A stretch of DNA of 64,000 nt from JAIBCC01 sp963763855 (GCA_963763855.1 CAVXPU010000005.1:1798001-1862000), one strand, 5' to 3'; shown: positions 17,541 through 26,476, numbered from the stretch's first letter. The notes: generated from the letters alone by a model not told the origin. Numbers and translations are program-made.

Positions 17541-18062
17541 ATGGATTTTCAAATTTCAAAGACAATCGAAGTACTTACCCAAACCCCTGCGACAATCAAA
17601 TCATTGCTTGGAAGTCTTTCTGATGATTGGATTTATGCCTCTTCCGAAGAGAGCGAATGGAACGCTTTTGATATTGTCGGGCATTACATTCACGGCGAGC
17701 AAACGGATTGGATTCCGCGTTCCGAAATCATCTTGGCACAAGGAGAAAACCGAACATTTGAGTCGTTCGACCGTTTCGCACAGTTTGAAATATCTGAAGG
17801 TAAGACGTTGTCGGAATTACTAGAAACCTTCGCAACGATGCGTGAGCAAAATATTGAAACACTAAAATCGTGGAATTTATCAGATGAACAATTGAAACTT
17901 AAAGGAATTCACCCCGAACTCGGTGAAGTTACGCTCAAAGAATTACTGGCAACTTGGGCAGTTCACGATTTGACGCATATTCGACATGTTTCTATCGTTT
18001 TGGCAAAACAATATGCCGAAAATGTTGGCGTTTGGAAGGAATATCTTACTATTTTGAACTGA
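17541..18062 (+). CDS. DinB-family protein
   Basis: 173 residues forming a predicted four-helix bundle of the DinB/YfiT superfamily of metal-dependent enzymes (typical substrates: small thiols such as bacillithiol or mycothiol; others uncharacterised). The potential metal ligands are His in the first motif (GHYIHGE) and the C-terminal pair in HDLTHIRH. AAGGAG lies eight bases before the ATG. It is divergent from the DUF2339 gene and followed by palindromic repeats, so it is probably monocistronic. Substrate unknown. Confidence 0.85.
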   Translation: MDFQISKTIEVLTQTPATIKSLLGSLSDDWIYASSEESEWNAFDIVGHYIHGEQTDWIPRSEIILAQGENRTFESFDRFAQFEISEGKTLSELLETFATMREQNIETLKSWNLSDEQLKLKGIHPELGEVTLKELLATWAVHDLTHIRHVSIVLAKQYAENVGVWKEYLTILN

Positions 18063-18067
18063 ACTTT

Positions 18068-18179
18068 TGCAGAAACACGCACGAAGTAAGTGTGTTATAT
18101 GTCAACAAATACGCCCTTACTGCGTGCGGGCTTCTGCATTTTATCGAAGTTACGCCCTTACTTCATGCGGGCTTCTGCA
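18068..18179. repeat. Cluster of three REP-like palindromic units, family 3
   Basis: One unit at 18068-18095 starts TGCAGAAACACGCACG; two units in the opposite direction lie at 18111-18138 and 18151-18179 and end GCGGGCTTCTGCA. The direct copies share 24 or more of 28 bases, and each is the reverse complement of the first with few changes. A fourth copy is at 40694-40721. They fill the gap between the DinB gene and the histidine kinase. Confidence 0.8.
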
Positions 18180-18209
18180 CTCATTGATTGGTGATGGAAT
18201 TAGGATAAA

Positions 18210-19460
18210 ATGATAAATATTGAATCTTACAAACGACAAGAAATTGCTCTGATTTTGCTGAGTATGGGGGCAGTTTCGGCACTTTTTTTGGTTCATATTA
18301 TTTTTCTTTTTGAGATAGGATTTCCGTCCGGATTTCTTCTTTCTACTTTGGCTTTTCGATTTATTATTTTGATCGTGGAGCTATTATGGCTCCAAAGAGT
18401 CAGCGTAAATATTGATAATAATAAACTTACCCTTCACACACATTTTTCCATTTGGCTGAATATCGTGTTTGCTTTTGTTGCTTCAATTTTCGGCGGCACT
18501 CCTGACAGCCATTATTCGGTGTTGATGATAATTCCGATCATTCAGGCTGCTTACCGATTTAATTTGCTAAAAACTCTTGCCATTACAGCAGTTACGATGG
18601 TTTTGACCTTCTTGGAGGTTTGGATTTTTTTTCAACGAAAACCTCCAATCGATTATGGTGAATTTTTTGAAGCTGCAACGGTTTCGCTGATTTTCCTTGT
18701 GGTAGGATTTGTCGTCTGGTTATTGGTCGGAAATTTACGCGAAGAGGAAACGAAGCTAAAATTGAGCTTGGAAGAATTGAAGGAAATGCAGGCAAAACTG
18801 GTTGCGGAAGAAAAGCTCGCCGCGGTCGGGCAGCTTTCGAGTGCAATTGCCCACGAAATTCGCAATCCAGTGGCAATGATTGCGAGCAGTTTGGAAATGG
18901 CGGCGAGGCAATCGGAAAATTCGCCGTTGCGTGCTGAAATGTTTGAAATTGCTACGCAGGAAGCAAGCCGTTTGGAAACACTGACGAGCGATTTTCTTGC
19001 CTATGCACGAACGAAAGAGCCTGAAATTCAGACGAATAGCGTTCGAGATACATTGGAATATGTGGCGAGTATAGCAAAAGCGAGGCTTACGGAAGGCGGG
19101 ATCTCTTTGGAGATAATTTGCGATGCGGATATTACCACGCGGTTTGACGCTCCGCAGATTCGTCAAGCGTTGTTGAATCTGATTCTGAACGCAGTTGATG
19201 CGACAAAACGAAATGGAAATATCAAAATGGGTTGTAACATCGAAAATAACCAGATGAAATTGTTCGTAGAAAACACCGGCGAAGTGATTTCGGACGATAT
19301 TTTACCGAAGATTTTCGAACCATTCTTTACCGCAAAACCAAAAGGAACCGGACTTGGGCTTTCGATTGTCCGAAATATCGCCCGTTCGCATAAAGGCGAG
19401 ATTACACTCGCGACGAATGAACCGGGACGAGTTAGATTTGAGTTTATTCTACCTAAGTAA
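18210..19460 (+). CDS. Membrane sensor histidine kinase, NtrB type
   Basis: 416 residues: five or six N-terminal membrane helices (to about residue 180), a short coiled coil, a HisKA domain with phospho-acceptor His near 215 in AHEIRNP, then HATPase motifs NLILNAVDATK (N box) and GTGLGLSIVRN (G2 box). No periplasmic sensor domain of size is present, so the signal is probably sensed within the membrane. The gene ends 6 bp before a sigma-54 response regulator, its obvious partner. The trigger is unknown; the likely target operon is discussed under the regulator and the sigma-54 promoter at 20961. Confidence 0.92.
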   Translation: MINIESYKRQEIALILLSMGAVSALFLVHIIFLFEIGFPSGFLLSTLAFRFIILIVELLWLQRVSVNIDNNKLTLHTHFSIWLNIVFAFVASIFGGTPDSHYSVLMIIPIIQAAYRFNLLKTLAITAVTMVLTFLEVWIFFQRKPPIDYGEFFEAATVSLIFLVVGFVVWLLVGNLREEETKLKLSLEELKEMQAKLVAEEKLAAVGQLSSAIAHEIRNPVAMIASSLEMAARQSENSPLRAEMFEIATQEASRLETLTSDFLAYARTKEPEIQTNSVRDTLEYVASIAKARLTEGGISLEIICDADITTRFDAPQIRQALLNLILNAVDATKRNGNIKMGCNIENNQMKLFVENTGEVISDDILPKIFEPFFTAKPKGTGLGLSIVRNIARSHKGEITLATNEPGRVRFEFILPK

Positions 19461-19466
19461 AAAACA

Positions 19467-20822
19467 ATGGCAAAGATTTTGATAGCTGATGATGAAACGA
19501 ATATGCGGCGGATTTTGTCGTTGATTTTGCAAGAAGACAAACATGAAATCGTCGAAGCCGAGGGCGTGAAAACTGCACTAAGTCTTTTATCATCAACGTC
19601 TTTTGATCTCGTCGTAACGGACAAAAAGATGCTCGACGGCGACGGAATTGAAATCGTTAATTATTGCCGCGAGAATGATCCGACGCTGCCTGTTGTCATG
19701 CTGACGGCTTTTGCCACGGTCGAACTTGCCGTTGAAACTATGCAAGCCGGAGCCTTTGATTTTATATCAAAGCCCTTTGTCGCCGAGGTTGTAAAAGCAG
19801 TTGCGAAGCGTGCAACCGAGCGGGTGAAATTGGTTCGCGAGAACGTTTTATTGCGGGAAGAAGCCAAGCGTTTTGCTTTTGCCGACGAAATTTTGGGCGA
19901 AAGCGAACTGATTCGCGATCTAAAAGACAAAATTTCGAGAGTTGCCCCTACCAACGCGACGGTTTTAATTACAGGCGAAACGGGAACTGGCAAAGAATTG
20001 GTAGCTCGTGCGATTCACAAAGGAAGTTTGCGAAAGAACGAGAATTTTCTGGCAGTAAATTGTGCCGCAGTTGCCGAACAATTGCTCGAATCAGAACTTT
20101 TTGGACACGAAAAAGGCTCGTTCACTGGTGCAGACAAGGCGAAACAAGGACTTTTTGAAGCGGCACATCGCGGAACTCTTTTTTTAGACGAGGCAGGCGA
20201 AATGTCTTTGAATTTACAGGCAAAACTCTTGAGGGTTTTGACTGACGGAGAGATTTTGCGGGTTGGTGCAACTGCTTCACGGACGGTGGATGTGCGAATA
20301 ATTGTCGCCACGCATCGGGATTTGCAGGAGCGTGTAAAAGAGGGTTTATTTCGTGACGATTTATATTATCGCCTCGCCGTCGTGCCTTTGGATGTTCCGC
20401 CGCTGAGAGAAAGACGCGAAGATATACCGATTTTGGTCGAATATCTTTTGCAGGAAACTTCCCGTGAATTGAAAATAACGAAACGCAAGATTTCAGCCGA
20501 AGCGATTGAAAAACTAAAGCTTTACGATTTTAAGGGAAACGTCCGCGAACTTAGAAACTTGATCGAACGGGCGAATATTCTGGCAATCGGCGACGAAATT
20601 GCCGCCGACGACTTTTATCTGCAAAATGTTGAAAAAAAAGAAAATAGCACTTCATATAATTTCGGACAAAATATAGATTTGCCAAAAACTTTGGAAAAAA
20701 TCGAATGTGATTTAATTCAACGAGCCTTAAAAAATGCTGTGGGAGTGCAAGCCGAAGCAGCTCGAAATCTCGGTATTTCACGAAGCGATATTGCTTATAA
20801 AATCAAAAAATACAATCTTTAA
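19467..20822 (+). CDS. NtrC-family sigma-54-dependent response regulator
   Basis: 451 residues in three domains. Receiver (1-120): phospho-acceptor Asp near 52 in VVTDKKM, Lys near 103 in FISKPF. AAA+ domain (about 140-375): Walker A GETGTGKE near 170; GSFTGA near 218, a one-residue variant (Ala to Ser) of the sigma-54-contacting GAFTGA loop; Walker B TLFLDEAGE; R-finger region DVRIIVATHRDL. C-terminal Fis-type HTH (AEAARNLGISRSDIAYKIKKY). Activates RNA polymerase-sigma-54 by ATP hydrolysis. A -24/-12 promoter lies 140 bp downstream in front of the next operon, the best candidate target. Confidence 0.93.
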   Translation: MAKILIADDETNMRRILSLILQEDKHEIVEAEGVKTALSLLSSTSFDLVVTDKKMLDGDGIEIVNYCRENDPTLPVVMLTAFATVELAVETMQAGAFDFISKPFVAEVVKAVAKRATERVKLVRENVLLREEAKRFAFADEILGESELIRDLKDKISRVAPTNATVLITGETGTGKELVARAIHKGSLRKNENFLAVNCAAVAEQLLESELFGHEKGSFTGADKAKQGLFEAAHRGTLFLDEAGEMSLNLQAKLLRVLTDGEILRVGATASRTVDVRIIVATHRDLQERVKEGLFRDDLYYRLAVVPLDVPPLRERREDIPILVEYLLQETSRELKITKRKISAEAIEKLKLYDFKGNVRELRNLIERANILAIGDEIAADDFYLQNVEKKENSTSYNFGQNIDLPKTLEKIECDLIQRALKNAVGVQAEAARNLGISRSDIAYKIKKYNL

Positions 20823-20960
20823 TTAAATTCCTAAATCTACCTACCGCTTGTCAAAATTTTACGACAGACAGTTTTTAATCTGCTCAAAAATTTATACAAA
20901 TCCCCAAACAAAAAAACACACAATTCTTCTAAAGCATACTAATACCGCCGTTTAGCTCGC

Positions 20961-20976
20961 AGGCATAGTCTTTGCA
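20961..20976 (+). promoter_or_regulatory. Sigma-54 (-24/-12) promoter
   Basis: AGGCATAGTCTTTGCA matches the sigma-54 consensus with GG at 20962-20963 and GC at 20974-20975, the exact 12-bp register, including TTTGCA at -12. Transcription would start near 20988, giving a ~40-nt leader before the rubrerythrin start at 21028. Further upstream, TGTC and GACA separated by 10 nt (about 20847-20864) form a weak dyad that could be the activator site. The spacing and the neighbouring NtrC-type gene make this convincing. Confidence 0.78.
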
Positions 20977-21027
20977 CTTACAAAAGACATAATCGCCAAT
21001 TACGGCAATTTAATTTGAGGAGAAGAT

Positions 21028-21696
21028 ATGATCACTACAAAAATTTTAACAATTGCAATTTTCAGCGTTACAACGACACTTTTTCTGACAAATTGTGCAT
21101 CTGCACCGCAACAGACACAAACAAATACGGGTGCATACGCATCGCCCGTTCCTGATAACGGCAAAACTTTGGCGAATTTGCAGGAAGCCTATAATGGCGA
21201 AACAAATGCCAACGCAAAATATTTGGAATACGCCAAAAAAGCCGATTCCGAAGGTTACGGGAAAGTCGCAAGTCTCTTCCGTGCGGCGGCGTTTGCCGAA
21301 GGAGTTCATATTAAGAATCACGCCGAAGTGATTAAGAAGATGGGCGGAACACCGAAGGCTGAGGTTAAACTTCCCGAAATAAAGAGGACCGAAGAAAATC
21401 TGAAAGCAGCGGTTGAAGGCGAAACATACGAACGCGACACGATGTATGTCGATTTTATGTTGGAAGCCCGCCGAACAGGCAACAAGGATGCATTGCGGAC
21501 ATTCAATTTTGCTAAAATAGCCGAAGGCGAACACGCCAAACTTTACAAGGAAGCGTTGAACAATTTGGACAAATGGAAAGGCGAAAAGATGACGTTTTAT
21601 GTTTGCCAAACGTGCGGTTTTACGACCACAGATGGGAATTTACAAAAATGTCCGATTGATTTTACGCCGAAAGAAAAGTTTGAAGTTATTAACTAA
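21028..21696 (+). CDS. Rubrerythrin-like lipoprotein
   Basis: 222 residues. A lipoprotein signal ends in LTNC (Cys23), so the protein is exported and lipid-anchored, unusual because rubrerythrins are normally cytoplasmic peroxide reductases. Residues about 45-190 form a ferritin-like four-helix domain with Glu/His iron-ligand patterns (NGETNANAKY, FAEGVHIKNH, EGETYERD, IAEGEHAKLY). The C-terminal rubredoxin-like part has CQTCG but then CPID: the fourth metal Cys is replaced by Asp. GAGGAG seven bases upstream of the ATG. First gene after the sigma-54 promoter, and presumably co-transcribed with the next three. A role in peroxide or metal stress at the envelope is inferred. Confidence 0.82.
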   Translation: MITTKILTIAIFSVTTTLFLTNCASAPQQTQTNTGAYASPVPDNGKTLANLQEAYNGETNANAKYLEYAKKADSEGYGKVASLFRAAAFAEGVHIKNHAEVIKKMGGTPKAEVKLPEIKRTEENLKAAVEGETYERDTMYVDFMLEARRTGNKDALRTFNFAKIAEGEHAKLYKEALNNLDKWKGEKMTFYVCQTCGFTTTDGNLQKCPIDFTPKEKFEVIN

Positions 21697-21713
21697 AAAA
21701 GGAGATTAAAATT

Positions 21714-22250
21714 ATGTTACCACCTATTCCGAGTTGGGACGGATTACACCCGATAATTGTTCATTTTCCGATTGCACTACTGCTTGTTGCACCGGTTTTG
21801 ATTGTTCTGGGAATGATATTTCACAAAAATGGGCGAGCCTTTATGATTTCTGCATTTGCCCTAATGCTGATCGGAACGATAGCCGCGTTTATCGCAGTTG
21901 CAACGGGCGATGCCGCAGGCGAACTCGCGGAACATGTTGCAAATATTGAGTCGGTTTTAGAGAATCACGAAGAACTTGCCGAAACTACCCGCAACATATT
22001 TACGGCTCTAACCGCGATATTTGCAGCAATCGTTTTTGTTCCGATTATTTTCAAAAAAGAACTGGGAAGGACAATCGTGATACCGATAAGTCTTGCCTTT
22101 CTAATGTTTTACGGAGCCGGAGCAGTTGTTTTGTTGAATACAGCACACGAAGGCGGAAGATTAGTTCACGAATTCGGCGTGCGGGCAATTATGGTAAACA
22201 ACGGACAAACCATAACTCAGCCAAATCAAAAGGCTGACGACGATGATTAA
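21714..22250 (+). CDS. DUF2231 membrane protein
   Basis: 178 residues with four membrane helices. The start HPIIVHFPIALL is the conserved motif of DUF2231, whose conserved histidines suggest haem or metal binding (function undescribed to my knowledge). Extramembrane loop about 65-95 contains His. The C-terminus ends in acidic DDDD. Starts 18 bp after the rubrerythrin stop with AAAAAGGAG, so it is part of the same operon. Pairing with a rubrerythrin lipoprotein suggests an electron-transfer partner; that is inference. Confidence 0.82.
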   Translation: MLPPIPSWDGLHPIIVHFPIALLLVAPVLIVLGMIFHKNGRAFMISAFALMLIGTIAAFIAVATGDAAGELAEHVANIESVLENHEELAETTRNIFTALTAIFAAIVFVPIIFKKELGRTIVIPISLAFLMFYGAGAVVLLNTAHEGGRLVHEFGVRAIMVNNGQTITQPNQKADDDD

Positions 22251-22263
22251 ATAGGAGAAAACA

Positions 22264-22626
22264 ATGAAGCAATTAGCAATTTATACAGCAATTTTATTAA
22301 GTCTGTTTTTAGCCGCTTGCGGTGGCAAAACCGAAACTAAAAAGACAGAAAACGAACAGACTAACGTTACGAATTCAACAGTTGCAAATCAGTCAAATTC
22401 AAGGGTAGGAAATACAGCAAGATTTGATAAAGACGACAAAGATGCAGACGATATACCTGTAAATAAACAACTTAGCAATTCACCGGCAGCAAATAATATG
22501 TCTTCAAAAGTTAAGAAAACTGATGCTGATGATGCTGGTAATAAAAGCGATGCCGACGACAAAAATCGAAATTCGATGAATAACAACGCTAAAAACAAAC
22601 GCGATGACGACGATGATGACAACTAA
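22264..22626 (+). CDS. Small Asp-rich lipoprotein
   Basis: 120 residues. Signal peptide ending LAAC (Cys19) marks a lipoprotein. The mature part is low-complexity: Thr/Asn/Lys at first, then repeated DADD/DDKD groups and a terminal run of Asp. It has no folded domain I can name. Acidic tails of this kind may bind divalent cations, but there is no direct evidence. 14 bp after the DUF2231 gene, which itself ends in Asp residues. Confidence 0.72.
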   Translation: MKQLAIYTAILLSLFLAACGGKTETKKTENEQTNVTNSTVANQSNSRVGNTARFDKDDKDADDIPVNKQLSNSPAANNMSSKVKKTDADDAGNKSDADDKNRNSMNNNAKNKRDDDDDDN

Positions 22627-22695
22627 TTTACGTTATCAAATTTTGAGATTGATTGGATCTAAGTTTTGATAAGTCACAATTAATTGGAGGATGAA

Positions 22696-22884
22696 ATGAC
22701 AAAAAATGAACCAAATAGTTTTTGGATAGTTACGGTAGCGATTATTGGAGTTGTTATTTTAACGATAGTATTTTTGAGCTGGTTTGCCTATTTTGGACAC
22801 GAGGTGTTGGAACCTATCCATGATGAAGAGCCGCACGCATTAATAATTCAATCTCAAATCAAAATCGTGGAAGAAATAGCATAG
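22696..22884 (+). CDS. Single-helix membrane mini-protein
   Basis: 62 residues from ATG 22696, chosen because GGAGG lies five bases before it (a TTG at 22684 would precede the ribosome site). One strong membrane helix (about 8-30), then an acidic/His-containing tail (GHEVLEPIHDEEPHA). Resembles in layout the small subunits of quinol or cytochrome complexes (for example CydX/CcoQ-like size), but no family is recognised. It is the last gene before the terminator at 22918. Confidence 0.6.
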   Translation: MTKNEPNSFWIVTVAIIGVVILTIVFLSWFAYFGHEVLEPIHDEEPHALIIQSQIKIVEEIA

Positions 22885-22917
22885 AGGTGTTGAACCAAAA
22901 GAAAAAAAGTGGACATT

Positions 22918-22941
22918 GCGAAAGTTTTGTTCGCTTTTTTT
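22918..22941 (+). terminator. Rho-independent terminator
   Basis: GCGAA / TTCGC stem with a 7-nt loop and a T7 run at 22935-22941, ending the rubrerythrin operon. Confidence 0.75.
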
Positions 22942-22989
22942 ATGTTCTAATTTTAGTTTACCTGACGTTTGAAGTTATTATTAATTATC

Positions 22990-24640
22990 ATGAAACGAAC
23001 AATCAAAGCACCAACCGGAACAACTTTAACCTGTAAAAATTGGCTCATCGAAGCCGCTTATCGGATGATTCAAAACAACTTAGACGCAGAAGTCGCGTTT
23101 GATCCGGATAATTTAATCGTCTATGGCGGACGCGGAAAAGCGGCGAGAAATTGGGAATGTTTCGATGCGATTTTAGAGAGCTTGAAGAATCTTGAAGAAG
23201 ACGAAACTTTGCTCGTTCAATCGGGCAAACCTGTCGCGGTTTTCAAATCGCACACGGACGCACCGAAAGTTTTAATCGCCAATTCAAACATCGTTCCGCA
23301 TTGGGCGACACAAACGCAATTTGACCAATACGAACGCGACGGGCTGATGATGTATGGACAAATGACGGCGGGAAGTTGGATTTATATCGGCACACAAGGA
23401 ATTTTGCAGGGAACTTACGAAACTTTCGGTTCGCTTGGCGAGGCAAAACGGTTGGGGAACTTTGGCAGGAAAGTTTGTTTTGACCGCCGGACTTGGCGAA
23501 ATGGGCGGGGCTCAGGCTCAGGCGATTACTTTTAATGGCGGTGTCGGTTTGCTCGTTGATGTTGATAAAGAGCGTATTGACCGACGTTTACAGTTCAAAC
23601 AAGTTGATATTGAAGCAAAAGATTTGGACGATGCGTTGCGGCTGGTTAAAGAATTTACCGACAAAAAAGAGGCGAAATCTATCGCACTTTTGGGCAATGC
23701 GGCGGATGTTCATTGGCAGATTTTGGAACGCAACATTTTGCCCGATGTCGTTACCGATCAGACTTCGGCACACGATGTTTTGATGGGTTATATTCCGCAA
23801 GGTCTTTCAATCGAACAGGCAAACGAACTTCGAAAATCTAATCAAACCGACTACGAGAAACGGGCGATGGATTCGATGGCACGGCACGTTGAAGCAATGC
23901 TCGAATATCAAAAACGCGGGGCAATCGTCTTTGATTACGGCAATAATTTGCGTCAGCGGGCGAAGGATAACGGAGTCGAAAATGCGTTTGATTATCCGGG
24001 ATTTGTGCCGGCATATATTCGTCCGCTGTTTTGCGAAGGCAAAGGTCCGTTTCGTTGGGTTGCACTTTCGGGCGACAAGGAAGACATCTACAAAACCGAC
24101 CAAGCGATGATGGATTTGTTTCCCGACAACGACCATTTGTGCAAATGGCTGACGATGGCACAAGAGCAGGTTGAGTTTCAAGGTTTGCCCGCGAGGATTT
24201 GCTGGCTCGGCTACGGCGACCGTGCGAAAGCAGGTTTGAAGTTGAACGAATTAGTCGCCAACGGAACGCTCAAAGCACCGATTGTGATTGGCAGAGACCA
24301 TCTCGATTGCGGTTCGGTTGCCTCGCCCAACCGCGAAACCGAAGCGATGAAAGACGGCTCAGACGCAATCGCCGATTGGGTTTATCTCAACGCGATGATC
24401 AACTGCGTCGGCGGTGCAACGTGGGTTTCACTCCATCACGGCGGCGGAGTCGGCATTGGCTATAGTTTCCACGCCGGACAAGTTATCGTTGCCGACGGCA
24501 CACCCGAAGCCGCCAAACGAATCGAACGAGTTTTAACAACCGACCCCGGAATGGGCGTAGTCAGGCACGTTGACGCGGGTTATGATGAGGCGATTGAATT
24601 TGCGAGGGAGAATGGTGTGAAAGTTCCGATGAGGAAATAA
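22990..24640 (+). pseudogene. hutU: Urocanate hydratase (urocanase), one frameshift
   Basis: Second enzyme of histidine degradation (urocanate to imidazolone propionate), NAD-dependent. The first half contains YGGRGKAARNW, the second GKFVLTAGLGEMGGAQ (NAD-binding) and DHLDCGSVASPNRET around the conserved active-site Cys, all typical. The reading frame shifts once: removing one G from the GGGG run at 23454-23457 joins KRLG to TLAGK and gives 549 residues, the normal length. ATG 22990 fits the family start (KRTIKAPTGTTLTCKNW). No other hut gene is adjacent. Because the rest is intact, either a sequencing artefact or a very recent loss is possible. Confidence 0.88.
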
Positions 24641-24716
24641 ATGTAAGATTTCAAGAAATTAGTTTATGATTCCGCAATGAAGTTTGTTCAATCATTTCGT
24701 TTTATAGGAGAATCAG

Positions 24717-25505
24717 ATGAAAATAATTCCGCTTAATTGTCCAAATTGTGGCACACGTCTCGAAATTGGTGAGAATAAAGAACAATTGGCTTGTGGGACT
24801 TGCGGATCTCAGCTATTTGTCGACCGAAGTGGCGGCACAATCTCTCTTGAACTTGCTAAATCTTTGGGAGCAATTAGCACTGGAGCCACTCAGACTGCCG
24901 CCGAATTAGCCCTTGTTCGATTAAAGGAAGAACTCAACGAAGCCGAATGGAAAGTAAAGTATCTTGAAGAGATTCTCCAAGAGGGAACATCAATCCTCAA
25001 ACTCAGTGAATCAAGCCTCAATAGTTATCCTTTCAAGGTGAGCGACATTATGAGCGATGAGGAGTTAGAGTCGGCAGGACAATTTGTTTATTTTAATGAA
25101 GAGTACGGTCTAACGAATGGTAATGGATGTTTGCTTGCAATTATAATTTTAGCTTTCATCACTACTTGTATCTTTGTTGTCCGATACTTTTTGTCACATG
25201 AAAATGTTTTAGGAATCTTCGTTTCTCCTTTAATTGCATTCATTTTGGGTCTTTACATTTACGACTTCTTTAAATCCAAACAGAAAAAGAATATTAACGA
25301 AACAAGAGAAAAAATAGAACGACATAGAAGTGCTGTTGAAAATCGACGCACTGCAAAAGTAATTCAAGATGCAAATAGTTCCCGAATCCCTGAAGCCAAT
25401 TCTATGATCTCCCAAGCTAATGAGAAACTTCCCGAAGCACGGTCTTTAGTTGCACAAATTGAAGCGGAAATTGCTCACAATAAAAAGATTGTAAATTTGA
25501 GGTAA
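24717..25505 (+). CDS. Zinc-ribbon membrane protein, unknown function
   Basis: 262 residues: an N-terminal four-Cys zinc ribbon (CPNCG ... CGTCG, about 9-35), a coiled coil (about 60-95), two adjacent membrane helices (about 140-160 and 165-185), and a long C-terminal coiled coil (about 190-262). AGGAG six bases before the ATG. The combination of zinc ribbon, hairpin anchor and coiled coils recalls general scaffolding or TFIIB-ribbon membrane proteins; no specific family recognised. The end coincides with the first base of repeat copy A. Confidence 0.7.
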   Translation: MKIIPLNCPNCGTRLEIGENKEQLACGTCGSQLFVDRSGGTISLELAKSLGAISTGATQTAAELALVRLKEELNEAEWKVKYLEEILQEGTSILKLSESSLNSYPFKVSDIMSDEELESAGQFVYFNEEYGLTNGNGCLLAIIILAFITTCIFVVRYFLSHENVLGIFVSPLIAFILGLYIYDFFKSKQKKNINETREKIERHRSAVENRRTAKVIQDANSSRIPEANSMISQANEKLPEARSLVAQIEAEIAHNKKIVNLR

Positions 25506-25660
25506 TGATAATTTTGACAACCGCAACCTTGCAAAATGTTGAATACCGCAAACCGCGAGGAGTTTGGGGCGAACTTTGGATAATCTTGGAAAAGATATTC
25601 GCACCGTTGCAAGCGGCGTTGCTGGCGTTGGCGATTCGGCGGAAGTTTATGCGGTGAAAA
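25505..25660 (+). repeat. Dispersed repeat, copy A (most complete)
   Basis: Longest copy of a family with five members between 25.5 and 30.9 kb. Core blocks, in order: CCGCAAACCGCGAGGAG, TTTGGGGCGAACTTTGG, TAATCTTGGAAAAGAT (a GGAA tetraloop hairpin), GCAAGCGGCGTTGC and GATTCGGCGGAAGTTTATG. It also contains a 50-codon open frame (25505-25657) starting in the stop codon of the preceding gene; this frame is not preserved in copy E, so I do not call it a gene. Confidence 0.82.
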
Positions 25661-25712
25661 TAATGGTTAATTGTAAATTTTTTCGTGATATAATTTGAAC
25701 TGAGGTGCAAAT

Positions 25713-25946
25713 ATGACTAGAACAATCGAAGCAATTTTTGACGGAAAAGTTTTTCGTCCGAGTGAAACGGTTACGCTTGAGCCGAATACTCCTGTGCAAA
25801 TTGTGATAAATGTAAAACCGCCGATTGAAAACAAAACTAAATCGTTTCTGAGCGTTGCACGTTCTCTGCGTTTGCAAGGTCCAACAGATTTTTCCGAAAA
25901 AATTGACGAATATCTTTATGGCGGAGAAGATTTAGATGGAAAATAG
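25713..25946 (+). CDS. Antitoxin, AF2212/DUF104-like
   Basis: 77 residues. The start (TIEAIFDGKVFRPSE, then LEPNTPVQIVI) matches the short beta-rich AF2212-like (DUF104) antitoxins. The C-terminal half would wrap the toxin. GAGGT six to seven bases before the ATG. It overlaps the PIN-domain toxin gene by 11 bp, the usual arrangement for translational coupling. Negative autoregulation is expected from the family but no operator was identified. Confidence 0.82.
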   Translation: MTRTIEAIFDGKVFRPSETVTLEPNTPVQIVINVKPPIENKTKSFLSVARSLRLQGPTDFSEKIDEYLYGGEDLDGK

Positions 25947-26352
25947 AGTCTTTCTTGATACCTCATTTGCCATCGCTCTCTCCGTTGAATCCGACCAACA
26001 TCACGACTACGCCTCAGAATTATCCGAACAACTCGAAACCGAAAGAACACGGCTGATAACCACAACTGCTATTCTATTGGAAATCGGTAACGCCTTATCT
26101 AAAAAGCGTTATCGTCAATCTGCCGCAGAATTGCTGATTTCACTTGAACAAGACGAAACAGTTGAAATTGTGCCGATTACAGACGACCTTTATCAAAAAG
26201 CCTTTGAATTATTTTGTAATCGACCCGACAAAGATTGGGGTCTAATTGATTGTATTTCATTTATCGTAATGCAGGAAAATGATTTATCTCGAGCACTTAC
26301 AACTGATGAACATTTTCAACAAGCAGGCTATATTGCATTACTGAGACACTAA
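25936..26352 (+). CDS. PIN-domain ribonuclease toxin (VapC-like)
   Basis: 138 residues. The acidic residues that bind metal in PIN nucleases are visible: Asp in FLDTSF (residue 8), Glu in LLEIGNAL (about 47), Asp in LIDCISF (about 101) and the C-terminal ALTTDEHF Asp (about 120). VapC family toxins cut tRNA or rRNA, and are neutralised by the protein encoded just upstream. The fold is complete and of normal length, so it should be active. Confidence 0.87.
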   Translation: MENRVFLDTSFAIALSVESDQHHDYASELSEQLETERTRLITTTAILLEIGNALSKKRYRQSAAELLISLEQDETVEIVPITDDLYQKAFELFCNRPDKDWGLIDCISFIVMQENDLSRALTTDEHFQQAGYIALLRH

Positions 26353-26368
26353 TTAAACAAACTTCAGC

Positions 26369-26441
26369 TAATCTTGGAAAAGATATTCGCACCGTTGCAA
26401 GCGGCGTTGCTGGCGTTGGCGATTCGGCGGAAGTTTATGCG
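26369..26441 (+). repeat. Dispersed repeat, copy B (3' half)
   Basis: Begins exactly at TAATCTTGG and is nearly identical to the second half of copy A up to GTTTATGCG. Starts 17 bp after the toxin stop codon. The first half of the repeat is absent here but is found as copy C beyond the next gene pair. Confidence 0.85.
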
Positions 26442-26476
26442 ATAACAGTTATCAGTCAACAGTTACCAACCTTACG

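Noticed and set aside
18068..18179. CRISPR array
   Set aside because: Only three units, mixed orientation, irregular spacing and no cas genes; these are REP palindromes.
25505..25657. 50-codon open frame inside repeat copy A as a gene
   Set aside because: The frame is kept in copies B and C but broken by a stop and a frameshift in the diverged copy E, and there is no ribosome site; the conserved unit appears to be DNA, not protein.
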